DNA of 64,000 nt from Isochrysis galbana (GCA_018136815.1 CM030931.1:7212399-7276398), one strand, 5' to 3'. Numbered from the stretch's first letter, positions 29,661 to 40,484 are shown. Notes: generated by a model from the sequence alone, not told the origin. Program-made: numbers and translations.

Positions 29661-30383
29661 ATGCTGGCTTCCGTCGCGGTTTGCTGCTGCTCCATCCTGT
29701 TGCCCGCGGCTGGCACACTCTCGACCGGGCAGCGCGTGTCGCTCGCCACGCCCAGAACTCTGCGCTTGTCTGTACCATCTGCCCTCGTCGATGGCCAGTC
29801 TTTCGAGCCGGTGTTCAACCCAGCGCAAGCCAGTGCTCTGTTGGCTGTTGTTGCACTGCCGTTCGGGTACTGGTGGTACATCACTGTTCCCGAGGCACGG
29901 ATCAAGCTGGCCAAGGACAAGCGCCTCAATGGGGGGGAAGCGCGCGCATATTTGGAGGACCTCGCCTCTAGCCCGGACTCTCGAGTTGCTGAGCGGTGGT
30001 TCTTCTCCAAGTGGCTCAAACAGATACGGCCGGCAAAACCGAAGCCGTCTGAACAGATGCAGTCTGTGCCGCTGGAGGAGCAGACTAAGTCCATGGGAAT
30101 GATCGATGCAACAGCTCCATCTGAGCCTACAGCTACACGTATGCCTTCAGGCAAAACCTCGCGGTCACCATCTGTTCGTGAGCTCTTTCAGCCAGCAAGT
30201 CTCAAGGGCAATCCTACCCCGCGCTTTTGGAGTGGCGACAACCCGATTGTTGTCACAATGGGCGCATTGCTGAGCCTAGGCATCATCGCAGCTGGGGCAC
30301 GCGAGAACGCTGCTCTGACCCTCGATCTTGTAGTTCTCGCGGCAGGGGTTGCATTTGGAGTGAGTCGGCTGACTCTAGATTGA
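29661..30383 (+). CDS. Putative plastid membrane protein, unknown function
   Basis: 240 aa, single exon. N-terminal signal-like segment MLASVAVCCCSILLPAAGTL and a transit-like stretch to about residue 45. One membrane helix follows (ALLAVVALPFGYWWYITVPE), then a soluble acidic/basic loop with YLEDLASSPDSRVAERWFFS and two closely spaced hydrophobic helices at the C-terminus (MGALLSLGIIAAG and LDLVVLAAGVAFGVS). No domain is recognised. The architecture suits a thylakoid or envelope protein of secondary-plastid algae; this is inference. The ATG at 29661 lies only 112 bp from the family-D element end, so that element forms part of its upstream region. The frame is open to 29502, but the upstream part is repeat sequence. 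Confidence 0.65.
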   Translation: MLASVAVCCCSILLPAAGTLSTGQRVSLATPRTLRLSVPSALVDGQSFEPVFNPAQASALLAVVALPFGYWWYITVPEARIKLAKDKRLNGGEARAYLEDLASSPDSRVAERWFFSKWLKQIRPAKPKPSEQMQSVPLEEQTKSMGMIDATAPSEPTATRMPSGKTSRSPSVRELFQPASLKGNPTPRFWSGDNPIVVTMGALLSLGIIAAGARENAALTLDLVVLAAGVAFGVSRLTLD

Positions 30384-30787
30384 GATAGATAGTGGCAGGC
30401 TGCAAGCACATTGGTAATCATCGTGACGCACACCGTCATATTACAGATCGGCGATGCGGCGATATCATGAATTTTTGGGCGATGTGGCGATTTAAGCGAT
30501 TTCATTATTCTAGGGAAGGATCCATCCATTGCAACGTATTAGAGATGCGTACTACGATAGGAGATAGGAGGGATAGGTAGCTGTGTGGGCGCATGGGCCT
30601 CGCGTCACCCTGGAAGGAAGGTAGCGTTCCGTCGTTCCGTCGAAAGTAGGACGGATTGGGTTACGTCATTTGAGCCATCAAACTGTCCACACTGGGTTTT
30701 ATGATTGACATGGCGGGTCATTTAATGGTAGAGATCGGTACCGGGACGGGTTCAATCCTGCTGATGATACATTATAAAGTCGCGTTC
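30384..30787. other. Intergenic
   Basis: 30620-30705 (GTTCCGTCGAAAGTAGGACG to CATCAAACTGTCCACA) is a diverged relative of the family-A terminal block. Nothing else supported. Confidence 0.45.
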
Positions 30788-31505
30788 AGGTGTCGTTCCG
30801 TCAACGTCAATTGTGGGACATCAGTCGAATTGAGCGATCAAATGTCCACAGTTATTTAAAATTAAATAAGGGCTAGCACTGCGTGGGGATAACAACTTTC
30901 TCTGCCTTTCCCGTGGTGCATGTTCCCCCGCGGGGACGCCTAAACGCTTTTCATCTGAGGCCGACACCTACACAAACATGCAGGTTAATGAATAGTATCA
31001 ACTGCGCACCACTGTGCACGCCGTGCGCATTGGGCACGGCGCGGTGTCCCCCCCCGCGGAGACGCCGTGCGTGCGCATGGCGATTTTTCTTTCTGCGTGC
31101 CACCTAAGGCGCACAATTACGTAAACGTGCAATATAAGAGATGTTTCGGTACGCAGCACGTGTGATGACTTGCAATCACAATGTGCACGCCGCGCATGGG
31201 CACGGCGCGATGTGCATCGGCCCCCCCCGCGGAGACGCCGTGCGTGCGCATGCCGACTTTCCCTCTGCGTGCCGCCTATGGCGCACAATTACGTAAACGT
31301 GCAATATAAGAGATGTTTCGTTACGCAGCACCTGTGATGGCTTGCAATCACAATGTGCACGCCGCGCATGGGCACGGCGCGATGTGCATCGGCCCCCCGC
31401 GGGGGCGCCGTGCGTGCGCATAGCAACTTCCAGGAAGGTGCACGCCGTTCGTTCACTCTTTCCGCGGGGGAACTCTGGGCGCGGAGGGCTGGCGGGAACC
31501 CTGGG
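30788..31505 (-). repeat. Dispersed repeat family A, copy 2 (longest)
   Basis: Minus-strand copy whose terminal block is at 30788-30850 (AGGTGTCGTTCCGTC... GATCAAATGTCCACAG). Three or four submodules with GCACGGCGCGxTGT, CCGCGGxGACGCCGTGCGTG and ACGTAAACGTGCAATATAAG follow. It then runs into CCTTCCTGGAAGTTGC/GTGAACGAACGGCGTG sequence shared with 47070-47165. Confidence 0.85.
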
Positions 31506-31718
31506 GGCACCCCCTGGGACCGGGGGGATTATTACAATATACGGCGATAACACTAACGTAAACAACTGGGCCGTCTCGCCCATCTCCCCCCCCCCCCCCC
31601 CCCTCCCCCTCCCTTCGCCTCTCACCGACCTACCAGAGAGAGAAGGCTCCTACTGCCTGCCTCCCTCCTCCCTCCTCGCTCACCCTCCAGCTCTCTCCTC
31701 GCCCTCGTCTTCCTCACG

Positions 31719-32360
31719 ATGGTGGCGACTCGGCGCGCATCGGTACGGTCCTCCGTCCTCTCGTCTCGTGCTCCTGCTCGCTGGTTTCGTTCGACTCGCT
31801 CGACACGGCCACCTGTCGACTGGACGCCAAGCGCAAGCGCTGCTCGCACGACTCGTTCCTCCTCCTGCTCCAATGGCGCGGCGGAGGAGGCGGAGCCTGT
31901 TCGCGTTCCTGATGCCGAGGAGGAGGCCCTTTCCCCGACCGAGGAGGCCACCATCACCACCACCGACGAGGACCCCGAGCCTGTGGGAGGAGAAGAGAAG
32001 AACGAGAACAGTGCGTCGGACGCTCCAGGCCTTCTTCTTCCCATCGCGCCGGCTGCGGAGGTCGAGGAGCCAGCGGAGTCGATGGAGGAGGTCGTGACCG
32101 CCCACGCGCTCGCTCTCACCGAGGACAAGGAAGCCGAGGAGGACGACGAGGAGACGGAGAAGGCGGAGAAGGAGAAGACGGCTGCGTCCGACGCACCAAG
32201 TGCGCGCGGCGTGCATCGGCGTTGTGCGCGCCCTCCCGCTCGTCGGGCTCAAGCCACTGGAGCTCGACTCGGTCATTGCACAGTCGAGAGGTGTTGCGCA
32301 ACCTCTCGTTCGGCCAGAGGGGTTGTCGTCCGAGGCGGAGGGGGGGTTGTGTCGTCCTGA
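31719..32360 (+). CDS. Hypothetical acidic protein, 3' part in repeat DNA
   Basis: ATG at 31719 after a CT-rich leader (31575-31715) like those of other genes here. 213 aa. The first 55 residues are Arg/Ser rich. Residues 55-155 are strongly acidic with Ala/Pro (PDAEEEALSPTEEATITTTD; EDKEAEEDDEETEKAEKEK). From about 32195 the frame enters a directly repeated segment, so the natural C-terminus is probably lost. No domain recognised. Could be a 5' fragment of a gene invaded by repeats, or a chance frame. Confidence 0.35.
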   Translation: MVATRRASVRSSVLSSRAPARWFRSTRSTRPPVDWTPSASAARTTRSSSCSNGAAEEAEPVRVPDAEEEALSPTEEATITTTDEDPEPVGGEEKNENSASDAPGLLLPIAPAAEVEEPAESMEEVVTAHALALTEDKEAEEDDEETEKAEKEKTAASDAPSARGVHRRCARPPARRAQATGARLGHCTVERCCATSRSARGVVVRGGGGVVSS

Positions 32361-32560
32361 GGGCGTCGTGCGCGCGGCGTGCGTGTCGGCGTCGTGCGCG
32401 CCCGCCCGCTCGTCGAGCTCAAGCCACTCAAGCTCGACTCGGTCATTGCACAGTCGAGTGGTGTTGCGCAACCTCTCGTTCGGCTAGAGGGGTTGTCGTC
32501 CGAGGTGAAGGGGGCGTCGTGCGCGCGGCATGTCGACTTTCCGTCAAAAGAGGGCCAGGT
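32195..32560. repeat. Direct duplication of a ~180-bp segment
   Basis: GCGCGCGGCGTGC, CTCGTCGGGCTCAAGCCACT / CTCGTCGAGCTCAAGCCACT, CTCGACTCGGTCATTGCACA, GTGTTGCGCAACCTCTCGTT and AGAGGGGTTGTCGTCCGAGG occur twice, about 178 bp apart. Confidence 0.9.
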
Positions 32561-32723
32561 GATTTTTTTTTCACCCAGAGGTGCATGTTTTCTTTTTCAA
32601 CCATTCTCCAGAGTATTATTACTACAAAGATGAGTACAAAGCTAATCACGACATACAAGGACGCGGCGCGTGCGCATAGCAACTCCCCCCCCCCCCCTCC
32701 CCCAAACACACGGTAACCCCAAG

Positions 32724-33000
32724 CTACGCAGGCTGAGTTTTCATCATTTTCGTCTTTTTCTCACACCCCTCCTCCTCGATCCTATTGTCGATGTCGTTCT
32801 TCTTCTGGCAGGCGACGATGTCGCTTGGCTGATCTTGGGTGGCGAGGTCCGTGACGCGTGCGAGGACGACCTTCTTGTTCTCCATGTAGAGTTTGCCCCA
32901 GTTGCTCATATGCATCAACAGATGCAAGGTAATCTTTCCGCATTTCAGCTATTTCAGCAGTCAGTTCACCTGGCCCTCTTTTGATGGAACGCGACTTAAG
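32724..33000 (-). pseudogene. Frameshifted C-terminal coding fragment
   Basis: Minus strand: GELTAEIAEMRKDYLASVDA in one frame passes into NWGKLYMENKKVVLARVTDL and QPSDIVACQKKNDIDNRIEE in the next, ending at 32724. The switch is near 32912. Text is protein-like and helical, family unknown. Probably a broken gene or element ORF. Confidence 0.35.
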
Positions 33001-33014
33001 GCTTTTCCATGCGG

Positions 33015-33150
33015 TGGGGGTGATGGCGATTGAACGCGTTCCCACGTGTAGGCTGATGGTGATTGAACGCTTTTCTATGCTGTCGGTGATGGTGATTGAA
33101 CGCTTTTCTATGCTGTGGGTGATGGTGATTGAGCGCTTCTCGCCTCCCAA
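33015..33150. repeat. 33-bp minisatellite
   Basis: About three and a half copies of GGTGATTGAACGCTTTTCTA then TGCTGTxGGTGAT; it gives a repeated SIEKRSITIT on the minus strand. Confidence 0.85.
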
Positions 33151-33300
33151 GGTGGCCCTGAGTCCTGAGTGTTCGGTTCTGTTCTCCTTGGGTACCTGCC
33201 TGTCGCGCTCTCTCACGATGCTGCCAGTCCTTCTTGCAGTCCCTCTAGTCCACTGTTGGGTACCGGTACAACACATTAGTGTACCACGCTACTCTCACTA

Positions 33301-33620
33301 GCCCAGTACTAACACGACAACCCTTAGCGCATATATGGTGCCTGTGGGGTTGGCTAGGGCTAGGGCTGGGATATAACAGTATTCATTATTTATTAGGTAT
33401 GAGGTCGGGTTCGCCCCCCAGGGTATGGATGGGCGTCACACCCTCGTAAATAATGTTTATTTACCAAAAGGCCTTTCCCAGCCCGCTCCCCACCGCATGA
33501 CCTAAAGTAGTGCATATGGGGCCGCATACCCGGAAACCGGAAACCGAAGGAACGGGGGGAGACGGGAAGGGGTTGCAGTGAGTGAGGGATAAGTGAGGGC
33601 GATGTCGTAGGGGTTTCGCG
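33301..33620. other. Intergenic
   Basis: No supported feature. Confidence 0.3.
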
Positions 33621-33677
33621 TTGGCGGAGAGTGTTCTAGTAGCAGTAGCCTACTACAGTAGCTACAGTAGCAGGCAT

Positions 33678-35178
33678 CTTCGAAAGGTAATTTTTTCAAC
33701 TAAGTTTATACTTAGACGCGATGGAGCGCGCCGCCGCGACTCCCCTCTCCTTCGGGCCCCCCGCCGAGGGCGCCCCACCAGCGACCATGGAGCAGCCGCT
33801 ATCGAAGCGGCCGCGTCCGCCCACCGAGGCCGAGCAGGTGCGTGCGACTCCGGTCGCGCCACACGGCCCGTGGCCCCGGCCACACCACCCATGGCAGCCA
33901 TGCTGGCCTCCCCCATGGGGGACAGCAGGCTGCTGGAAGCATCCCATCAGTGCCAGGCTCATGCAGCCACAGACACCACCGAGGTAGCAAAACCGGGCGA
34001 GGAGGATCACTACTACGTCCCAGCTAAATGGGAAAATGGACTAAAAGGCCCGAAACACCTCGAATTCCCTCTTGCGGACGAGTACACGCTTAACGAAAAG
34101 ACACAACTAGACCAAATCACCGTGTCGGATATAACGCGAGAGCTCAAAGGGGACGGCCCCCGCAACAAACCTCAGCCAGCGCGAGAGGCGTGGGCCCGCA
34201 AGCTAGACCTAACGCACGACGAATGGAAGCATGTGGCGAAACTCTATACCCACCCCCTATTAAAACACACAGACAAACACCTGCATTTCAAGCACGTTAC
34301 CCATAGGAGGCTGGGTACGCGAAACCGGTTCGCAGCGGCGACCACCACAAGATGTAGACTCTGCGGGAAACACAGAGAAAACTCGACGCACCTAGCTAGA
34401 TGCCCGTCCACGCTTCCGATATTTCAAACCATAGAAGCCGTAGCGGGGTACACCCCGGCGAAAGACAGATCGACGACTCAAAAAATCAAAGACAGACTAT
34501 TCGCATACCCGAATTCCCCGACGCCGGATAGCCTTAAAGCCCTCTACCTAATAGCATGGAGATACATCATAAGCGACTTCTACAAAGTGGAATTCGAAAA
34601 TCACACCTTCCACCACGTACCGGTTATCGAAAGAGTCCTAAGCAGGTTCACGGCCCTCGTCAGAGGTCGGGGACCTCCGGACAACTTCTTAACCGCACGC
34701 ACGCGCAAGGCCTCCCTGGGAAGGAAGCCGAAAATCAAATCTCCACACGACCTCAGCGCCCCTGTCTTCCTAACTAACAACAAAGGGGCCCTAGTCATGA
34801 GCACGAATCTATCTCTGGTAGCGGAAGCCCTCAACATAGCAGAGCGACTAGCCTAACCAAGTGACCCCGCGCCGCGAGCCGCCCATCATCCTAAAGTAGG
34901 CCCTAGACACACTGACCACAGCTGCCTGACACCCAGCACAAGGAGCAAACACACAATAGCCGGTAGCCCGATGGCATAGGAGGAAGGCGCGAAACAGGCC
35001 ATCGCGAATCGGCACACACCGTCTGCCACTGGAGACCCACGACACCCAGCCCCTAGGTAGAGCACGAGGGGACGAGCCGCAAGGCAGGTGTAGGGGGAGT
35101 GAAAGGAAACGGGCGAGGCTGCGAAGATACCGTGCAAAGTCGCGCGCGCGGCGAGATTATTAAGAAGTTTTTTTTTTC
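33678..35178 (+). mobile_element. LINE-like retroelement, 5'-truncated
   Basis: Carries an ORF with an RT-associated zinc-binding motif (see the CDS), a ~300-bp 3' untranslated part and the 3' end GGCGAGATTATTAAGAAG plus a T-run at 35150-35177. The same end occurs at 25022-25044 and 51670-51690. CGAAAGGTAATTTTTT is found at both edges (33680-33695 and 35178-35193) and may be a target-site duplication. Reverse transcriptase and endonuclease domains are absent. Confidence 0.6.
33721..34856 (+). CDS. C-terminal part of a LINE-type polyprotein (zf-RVT-like)
   Basis: From about 33951 the frame reads the zinc-binding tail found after reverse transcriptase in many LINEs: THRRLGTRNRFAAATTTRCR, then CRLCGKHRENSTHLARC, giving a C-x2-C-x6-H-x3-C arrangement, followed by ~150 residues of helices. 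Two 5' readings exist. One is a continuous frame from 33621. The other starts at the ATG at 33721 (MERAAATPLSFGPPAEG...EAEQ) and is spliced 33837/33951 in phase 0 with GT-AG ends. The second gives more protein-like text. The enzyme core is missing, so activity is not expected. Confidence 0.55.
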
Positions 35179-35179
35179 G

Positions 35180-35389
35180 AAAGGTAATTTTTTGGTCGCG
35201 TTCCTGCACGGACACAAACGAATAGACACGCTTTCTCCCTTCTCTAGTTAATCCAAGTTTTCTAAGAGCCTCCACGTGCAGATGCTCAAATAGTATGCCG
35301 CTCCGAATTATCAGAGCATCATTCAACTCTGAGTATGGCAGGCGCTCACTAGGCGAAAGGGCCAACGCAGCTAGAGGCACACACCTCAT
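35180..35389 (-). pseudogene. Unrecognised ORF cut by the LINE-like insertion
   Basis: ATG at 35389; reads MRCVPLAALALSPSERLPYS then RSGILFEHLHVEALRKLGLT and RKRVYSFVSVQERD before running into the T-run of the retroelement at 35178. Protein-like but unassigned. Its ATG overlaps the stop of the next predicted gene (ATGA). Confidence 0.3.
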
Positions 35390-35853
35390 GCCGATGGATA
35401 TCGATGGATACCGTCGCGATGCAACATTCTTTCTCGAACAGTCGCTCGGATATCACCCGTGATGCTGCGGGCAAAAGGGCCAGGATTGGGGTTCCAATGA
35501 GCTACTTGGCATCACAGAGCGGCCAGAACATTTGAGTATCCAAGCGAAGGCAGTATCCGGCGCCGGGCAAACGAAAGTGGGAAAGGAAGGAGCCTGCACC
35601 TATCTCGGAGGCTGCGTTGATCGAAGTTGGAGAGGTCAAGGCCCTCAATATTGTAGCGAGGAGACAAGTCTTTCGGACTCCGAGTCGAACCCTGCGATGT
35701 TGCCTCGAGTCCCGGCATGGGGGCAGCAGCACAACCTCTGGCTATGCTGCTTCGCACCGGCAGACACGTCGACTGTATATCCGTCGGCTGTGGTGGCCGG
35801 CGTGAAGCCGACCCAGGCATACGCGGCGGTGCTGCGAGGTACCTAGCGAACAT
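35386..35853 (-). CDS. Hypothetical protein, two or more exons
   Basis: Exon ending at 35600 (LSPRYNIEGLDLSNFDQRSL) splices with GT-AG ends to 35464-35386 (ITGDIRATVRERMLHRDGIH then RYPSA-stop). The ATG at 35853 is the first in frame, but the frame stays open upstream through FLLIPATLLTMFARYLAAP, so a signal peptide and an earlier exon (acceptor near 35918) are possible. No domain recognised. Confidence 0.35.
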
Positions 35854-35998
35854 TGTGAGGAGCGTGGCAGGAATAAGAAGAAAAGCGATACCTCTTCCCC
35901 TCAATTTCAGGTGACTAGATGATGAGTGTGGTCGAGCAGGACTAACTTAGAGAGCACGTGCGGTCAGAACCCGAACGCGCCTAGTCCCTTGTGAAGCA

Positions 35999-37340
35999 TC
36001 AGGATGTGTTTCGGCACCTGTCACGTGTTGCGACCTCGAGCGATGGGTCTCCTACGCCATCGAGAGCCACTCGTCCAGCCAAGTCATAGCGTGTACCTGC
36101 GAATGGCGGGTCGCCAGTATATGCACCAAGTGGAGCCCTTTCAGCGCTGCCACTTGCTAGCGGCCGTCCCGAAGGCGAGGTCAATTCTTCAACCAATCCT
36201 GCAACGGGTACTCGGTGTTGTGGCCGACGCGCGTCAATGGCGTGCTGCAGCATCGTGGATGACTCGGGTGAATTAGGGTGGAAGAACGCAGCCTTCGAAA
36301 GATTATTTGTGCATGCTCCATGTGCGTTATGAGGCCGACCGACACCAAACTTTATCTTGTCGACAGCCGCATGGTCCGAGGCGATGGAGACAACCTCCTG
36401 CTCTAAGAACGAGGCATTTCTACTCCCCGTTTCACGACAGCCAAGTGCAGCCGGAGCAGCCACGCCATCAAGACCGCGTCTCTGTTGAGCGTCGAGAGCG
36501 TCGCCATCGTGTGGAGATGAGGCCAAGGTTGCGCACGTATGGGCGGCAGATGGCAGTACCGAGCTGGCACAGGTAGCACCTTTGGACGCACCATCGATCA
36601 GATGTGCAGGCTCAACATTGGCGCGCTCGGTCTCTCTGCATACAACATGTGGGACATCAACAGGGAAATCGGCAGCTACTCGTTGTTGCAAACTTCGAAC
36701 ATGATCAAAGGTGAAATCTGCGCAACTGCTCTGGCATGCAATTTCAGAAGTACCAGCCGCACGACGGTGCCAGCACTCAGGTCCAGATTCTGAACTAGAT
36801 GAACCTGGAGCTAGAGCGCATCCAAATCGTTGATTGGCTGGGATGGCAGTGCTAAGAGCCTCGGGTGTCACTCTATCTGATGAAGGAGACGCACGGACCG
36901 CAGATATGCCAAGCCACTTCTGATGCGCTCGGCGTCGCTCCCGTGAGTACTCGAGCCTGTGCACATGGAGACGCGAGTTGGTCACCTCTTTCATCCGCAG
37001 TGGGCTCTGGCGGTCTGAACACGCGCAAGGCCAGAGCAGGCTCGAAGCTCGCGTGAGCTCCTCACGTACGCTGCCACCCGTCATCCACGGCGAAACTTCG
37101 CCCGCGCATCTCAGCGTGCACAGCGCCAGCCGCCTCTGAGCTCTCTGCTGTGGGAAGGACGGCGGCCGTCGGCCCGATGGATGCAGCGGGCGCGGCTGGT
37201 GGGCTGCGGTGCGCGCGCATCATCTGAGCTAGGACGTCCTTGGTAAGCGTAGCAAGCTCCTCGCCCCGCGCCCCCGTGCGCGCGCTGATCAGCTCGGCGA
37301 GTTGGCGCTCGGTTGCAGCGAGCAGCAGCGCGTCCCCCAT
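35999..37340 (-). CDS. Hypothetical protein, two exons
   Basis: Exon 1, 37340-37066, starts MGDALLLAATERQLAELISA and contains a helical segment then an Ala/Pro linker. It splices in phase 2 (AC|GTGAGG ... GTGCACAG|G) to exon 2, 36956-35999, with LEYSRERRRAHQKWLGISAV and a long Ser/Ala-rich, low-structure remainder with several Cys and His. Total about 410 aa. No domain found; the unusually long exon 2 could include another intron. The start is supported by a leader with CT-rich patches on the coding strand. Confidence 0.45.
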
Positions 37341-37795
37341 GGCAGGCGGGTGCGGGAGCGCAGCCGCCCGCTAGGCGGGAAAGGCGCCAAACCAAACCAT
37401 GAGAGAGGAAGGCAGGGAGTTGAGAAGAGTCGCTTTCGCCAGAGACTCACTCTTCTCTGCCTGCGTGGACCTGAACCTTGACGACTGCCCCCCTCTCTCT
37501 TGAGGCGTGCGCCTTCGCGTGGGGGTTGGGAATTCGGCGCGAAATGGGTCATGTATCATGTATACTACTACTGCTACATATTATAGCATACATGACATAA
37601 TTATAGAATTTGTGTACATGTACGGCTGGGGGAGTGAAAACAACTTGTATTCACTTGAATCCAACATCTAGCCCGAATACACTTAATACCTAGGGTTTTC
37701 GGTGATTTTACCTCGCTTTTACCTCTTAAACTTAAAACCCTAGTGCTGTGAGAGCCGCGTTTCGTCGGGGACGCGTGAAGTCCGAAAAAAGCTCC

Positions 37796-37796
<1 letters not shown>
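37341..37796. other. Bidirectional promoter region
   Basis: Lies between two divergent starts (37340 minus, 37874 plus). No further gene. AT-rich words at 37560-37620. Confidence 0.4.

Positions 37797-37872
<76 letters not shown>
37797..37872 (+). repeat. (CT)38 microsatellite abutting a start codon
   Basis: Uninterrupted CT dinucleotides ending one base before TATGG of the next gene. Matches the CT-rich leaders of other genes in the window but is a pure, probably length-variable repeat. Confidence 0.97.
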
Positions 37873-37873
<1 letters not shown>

Positions 37874-37875
<2 letters not shown>

Positions 37876-38674
37876 GGTGGCCCTCCTGCTGCTCGCGCCC
37901 GTGGTGGCGGCGGCGGCCAGCCAGGAGAAGCACATGCGGATGCCAACACACACAGCTGAACTCCGCAGTAGCAACATCCTCGACGGGCCTGCCCTCGAGC
38001 ACGCGCGCGCAAAATGGGAGAAGGACGTCATGGTCAACGAGCACCGCCTGACGCTCGGCATCACGTACGACTACCCCTCCTCTGAGAACTTCGTCTCTGA
38101 GCTCTCCTTCCGCGGCTCAGCGCCGGGAGACCTCATGTACGACTTGCATATCCACAATCCTCTCGCCAAGGACACAGACACACGCGTCACCCATCTCGAC
38201 CTGACGCAGATCCTCAGTCAAGGCTTCGTCGCTATGGCGTCTGTATTCCATGATGGACCCCTGGCGCATGGGTTCCGCCCGTCTTTACTGCGAGTCAAGG
38301 AGCTCAGCTTCTTTCATACCGCTGGCGTCGTGAACGTGCAACCATGCTGGTTGCCACAGGAGCACATTGCGAGACTGAAAATCGGCCAAGGCCGTGTTCG
38401 GAGGCGTTGCCCCATTTCGCTCCAGCTGGACCGCAACCTCAAGGAGGGCACCAATTCTCTAGAGATTGGCGCGCGCCGTGTCATGGACGGGAGGATGATC
38501 GCGGCACGGGTGTTTCCCATGGCCAAGCGACTACGAGTCGTCTATACGGACTCGAGGTTCGAGGAGGACGCAAACTGGGAGGTCACAGGTATTTTTGGCA
38601 AGAGCAATGACAATGCTGCCGACTCTGTCGTCGGTCCTCTTGGAATCACATTCAAGCGCTCATGGCAATGGTGA
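37874..38674 (+). CDS. Secreted or endomembrane protein, unknown
   Basis: 266 aa, single exon. Signal peptide MVALLLLAPVVAAAASQ is immediately after the CT repeat, so the ATG at 37874 is preferred to the frame start at 37748. The mature part is strand-rich: WEKDVMVNEHRLTLGITYDY, FVSELSFRGSAPGDLMYDLH, CPISLQLDRNLKEGTNSLEI and RLRVVYTDSRFEEDANWEVT. Only two Cys in the mature chain. I do not recognise the family. A beta-sandwich secreted protein is a guess from the alternation of hydrophobic residues. Confidence 0.55.
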
Positions 38675-39942
38675 GGCCTGTGCTCTCGCTGATTGGTGCA
38701 AACTGCTCCGGACAAAGATGACTCTGGAATTCCCACGCCCGGCCGCGCCTCATTAGGATTTTGGCAATGATCCCAACCCCTTGTGTGTCATCTCACCTCG
38801 TTCCAGCCTAGTTGAGTCCCACGGACAGCATCAGTGCACACACGTAATTGGCATTGCGAACAAATCCAGACTCGAATATCTCTTCTCTTAGAGCTGCGGT
38901 GCATGTGGGACAGTGCTGCAATAGTGGAAAGATTATCGTTATTGATCCGGCAATATCCGCACATCAACATTGGCCGGCACGCGTGTCTTGTGTGTCGTGT
39001 GTTGTGACACAGCTCGTCCGACTCAGCCAGAGCTACGGTGGCAGCGAGAGACGGGCAGAGAGGACTTGCTTCCAGGAAGGCCCGGGAGCAGCAGGCTCGA
39101 TAGGAAACCCGCCCCAAATGATAAATTCTGCGGTATCATGCAGCTCATGCCGTAGCGCGCACATCGCATTGCCAGCACAGCTGTAGAGCATTATGCATTA
39201 TTATGCTGCGCGACGAAAGGTGCCCGACGTATGCGCGGCGCAAAAGCATGTTACATCGGACGCCCCTGCCGCGCGCGAGGCTAGCCACAGTGGCAAAAGA
39301 GGGGGAACGCCAACCACCGATCCGTCGGTGCCTGCCGGGGCTGCATCGATCTTATGTCTGATCGCGCTCTCCAGCGGAGCGGATCGCCCATCTCTGGTGT
39401 CAAAGAGTTCTGGCTCTGCAAGAACAATTTTCGTAGACACCACCCATGATTCTCTTAGAAGGGGGAAATCGCTCAGGTTTTCTACGGATGTAGATGTGGC
39501 AACTGTTGGATACATTAGTGTGGAACACCCAAACCTTCGCACGGCAAACATGGGGGGGGGGGGGGGGCGAGAGCTGCGGGCGGTCCAGCCGGTAAGCCGA
39601 GAGTTCTCTCCCCAACGGACTTCTCTCTCTCATTTCTGCGGGCTTAGTTCCATGCCCGTCAGACAATCTGTCCCTGCAATACGTGAACTCATCGGCGTTA
39701 TGACTGAATACTGAATCCTTGGCGTCGCTATCGAAAAATTATCGTTTCGTAAAGTGACGGCTTCATTTCATGGCACAAAACAAGGAATTGTTAACATAAT
39801 TAGAGCCCATATCTCCCCGCCTCACTGCGCACGCCCAGAACACAACGAAAACTGCTGCTGATGCATTTGTATGGATCGCCTACCTGCTGTACATGCAGCG
39901 GGTAGACCAGGGCGGCTGAGGTTGATTGTACGGGCGCGCCCT
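38675..39942. other. Intergenic
   Basis: Contains a G-run (39551-39567). The 173-aa frame 39193-39714 shows no protein-like blocks. No gene supported. Confidence 0.4.
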
Positions 39943-40258
39943 CCCCGGGGGTGCGTCCGCGATGGAGAGAGGGGGGCGCGAGGCCCCCATTGACCCCCAC
40001 TTATAAAAGTAGGTTGACAAACGAATATGCATAAGGCCTGCCCCAACCCACCACCGAATCCCGGCCCAAGGTAGAGCACCTGGGCCCATCCCCGGACACC
40101 GAACGAAGAGCAGCAGGAAGGCGCTTCAAGAAGGGCGGGCGGAAAGCGGTTAGGAGGAGGTAGGCGTGTGAGGGGAAGATGAAGGGCGGCGAAACAAGGA
40201 GGGAGGTAGTACCTAGTCCCTCATAGGTGTTAGCCCTGAATCTTCAAATGTTTTTAAA
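39943..40258 (+). repeat. Family B 3' fragment with LINE-like end
   Basis: GTCCGCGATGGAGAGAGGGG to CACTTATAAAAGTAGGTTGA (39955-40016) is family B. The stretch to 40258 ends GTTAGCCCTGAATCTTCAAA then TGTTTTT, like 13841-13875 and 56460-56490. Confidence 0.65.
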
Positions 40259-40484
40259 AAGCTTCTGCGCACTAGCGCTAGCTGCAGCCGCTGCGCAAGC
40301 CGCGCTACATGCGAAGAAGCAAGAAGCCAAAGCGGACGGGCACTAGCATCTTGCAAGGATTCGAGGGAGGACGACGCGAGCCCCTGCACTACGGCTATGG
40401 CTGGTACACAGCTAGGAGTAGAATAAGGAGGGTCCCTGCCTATGGATATTCTTTCGAATCGGAACGGGAAGGCGCGATTCTTGC

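Noticed and set aside
33621..34856. Host DNA-binding protein because of the Cys/His cluster
   Set aside because: The Cys/His spacing after a THRRLxTRNR segment is that of the RT-associated zinc motif of LINEs, and the T-run tail and repeated 3' end support a retroelement.
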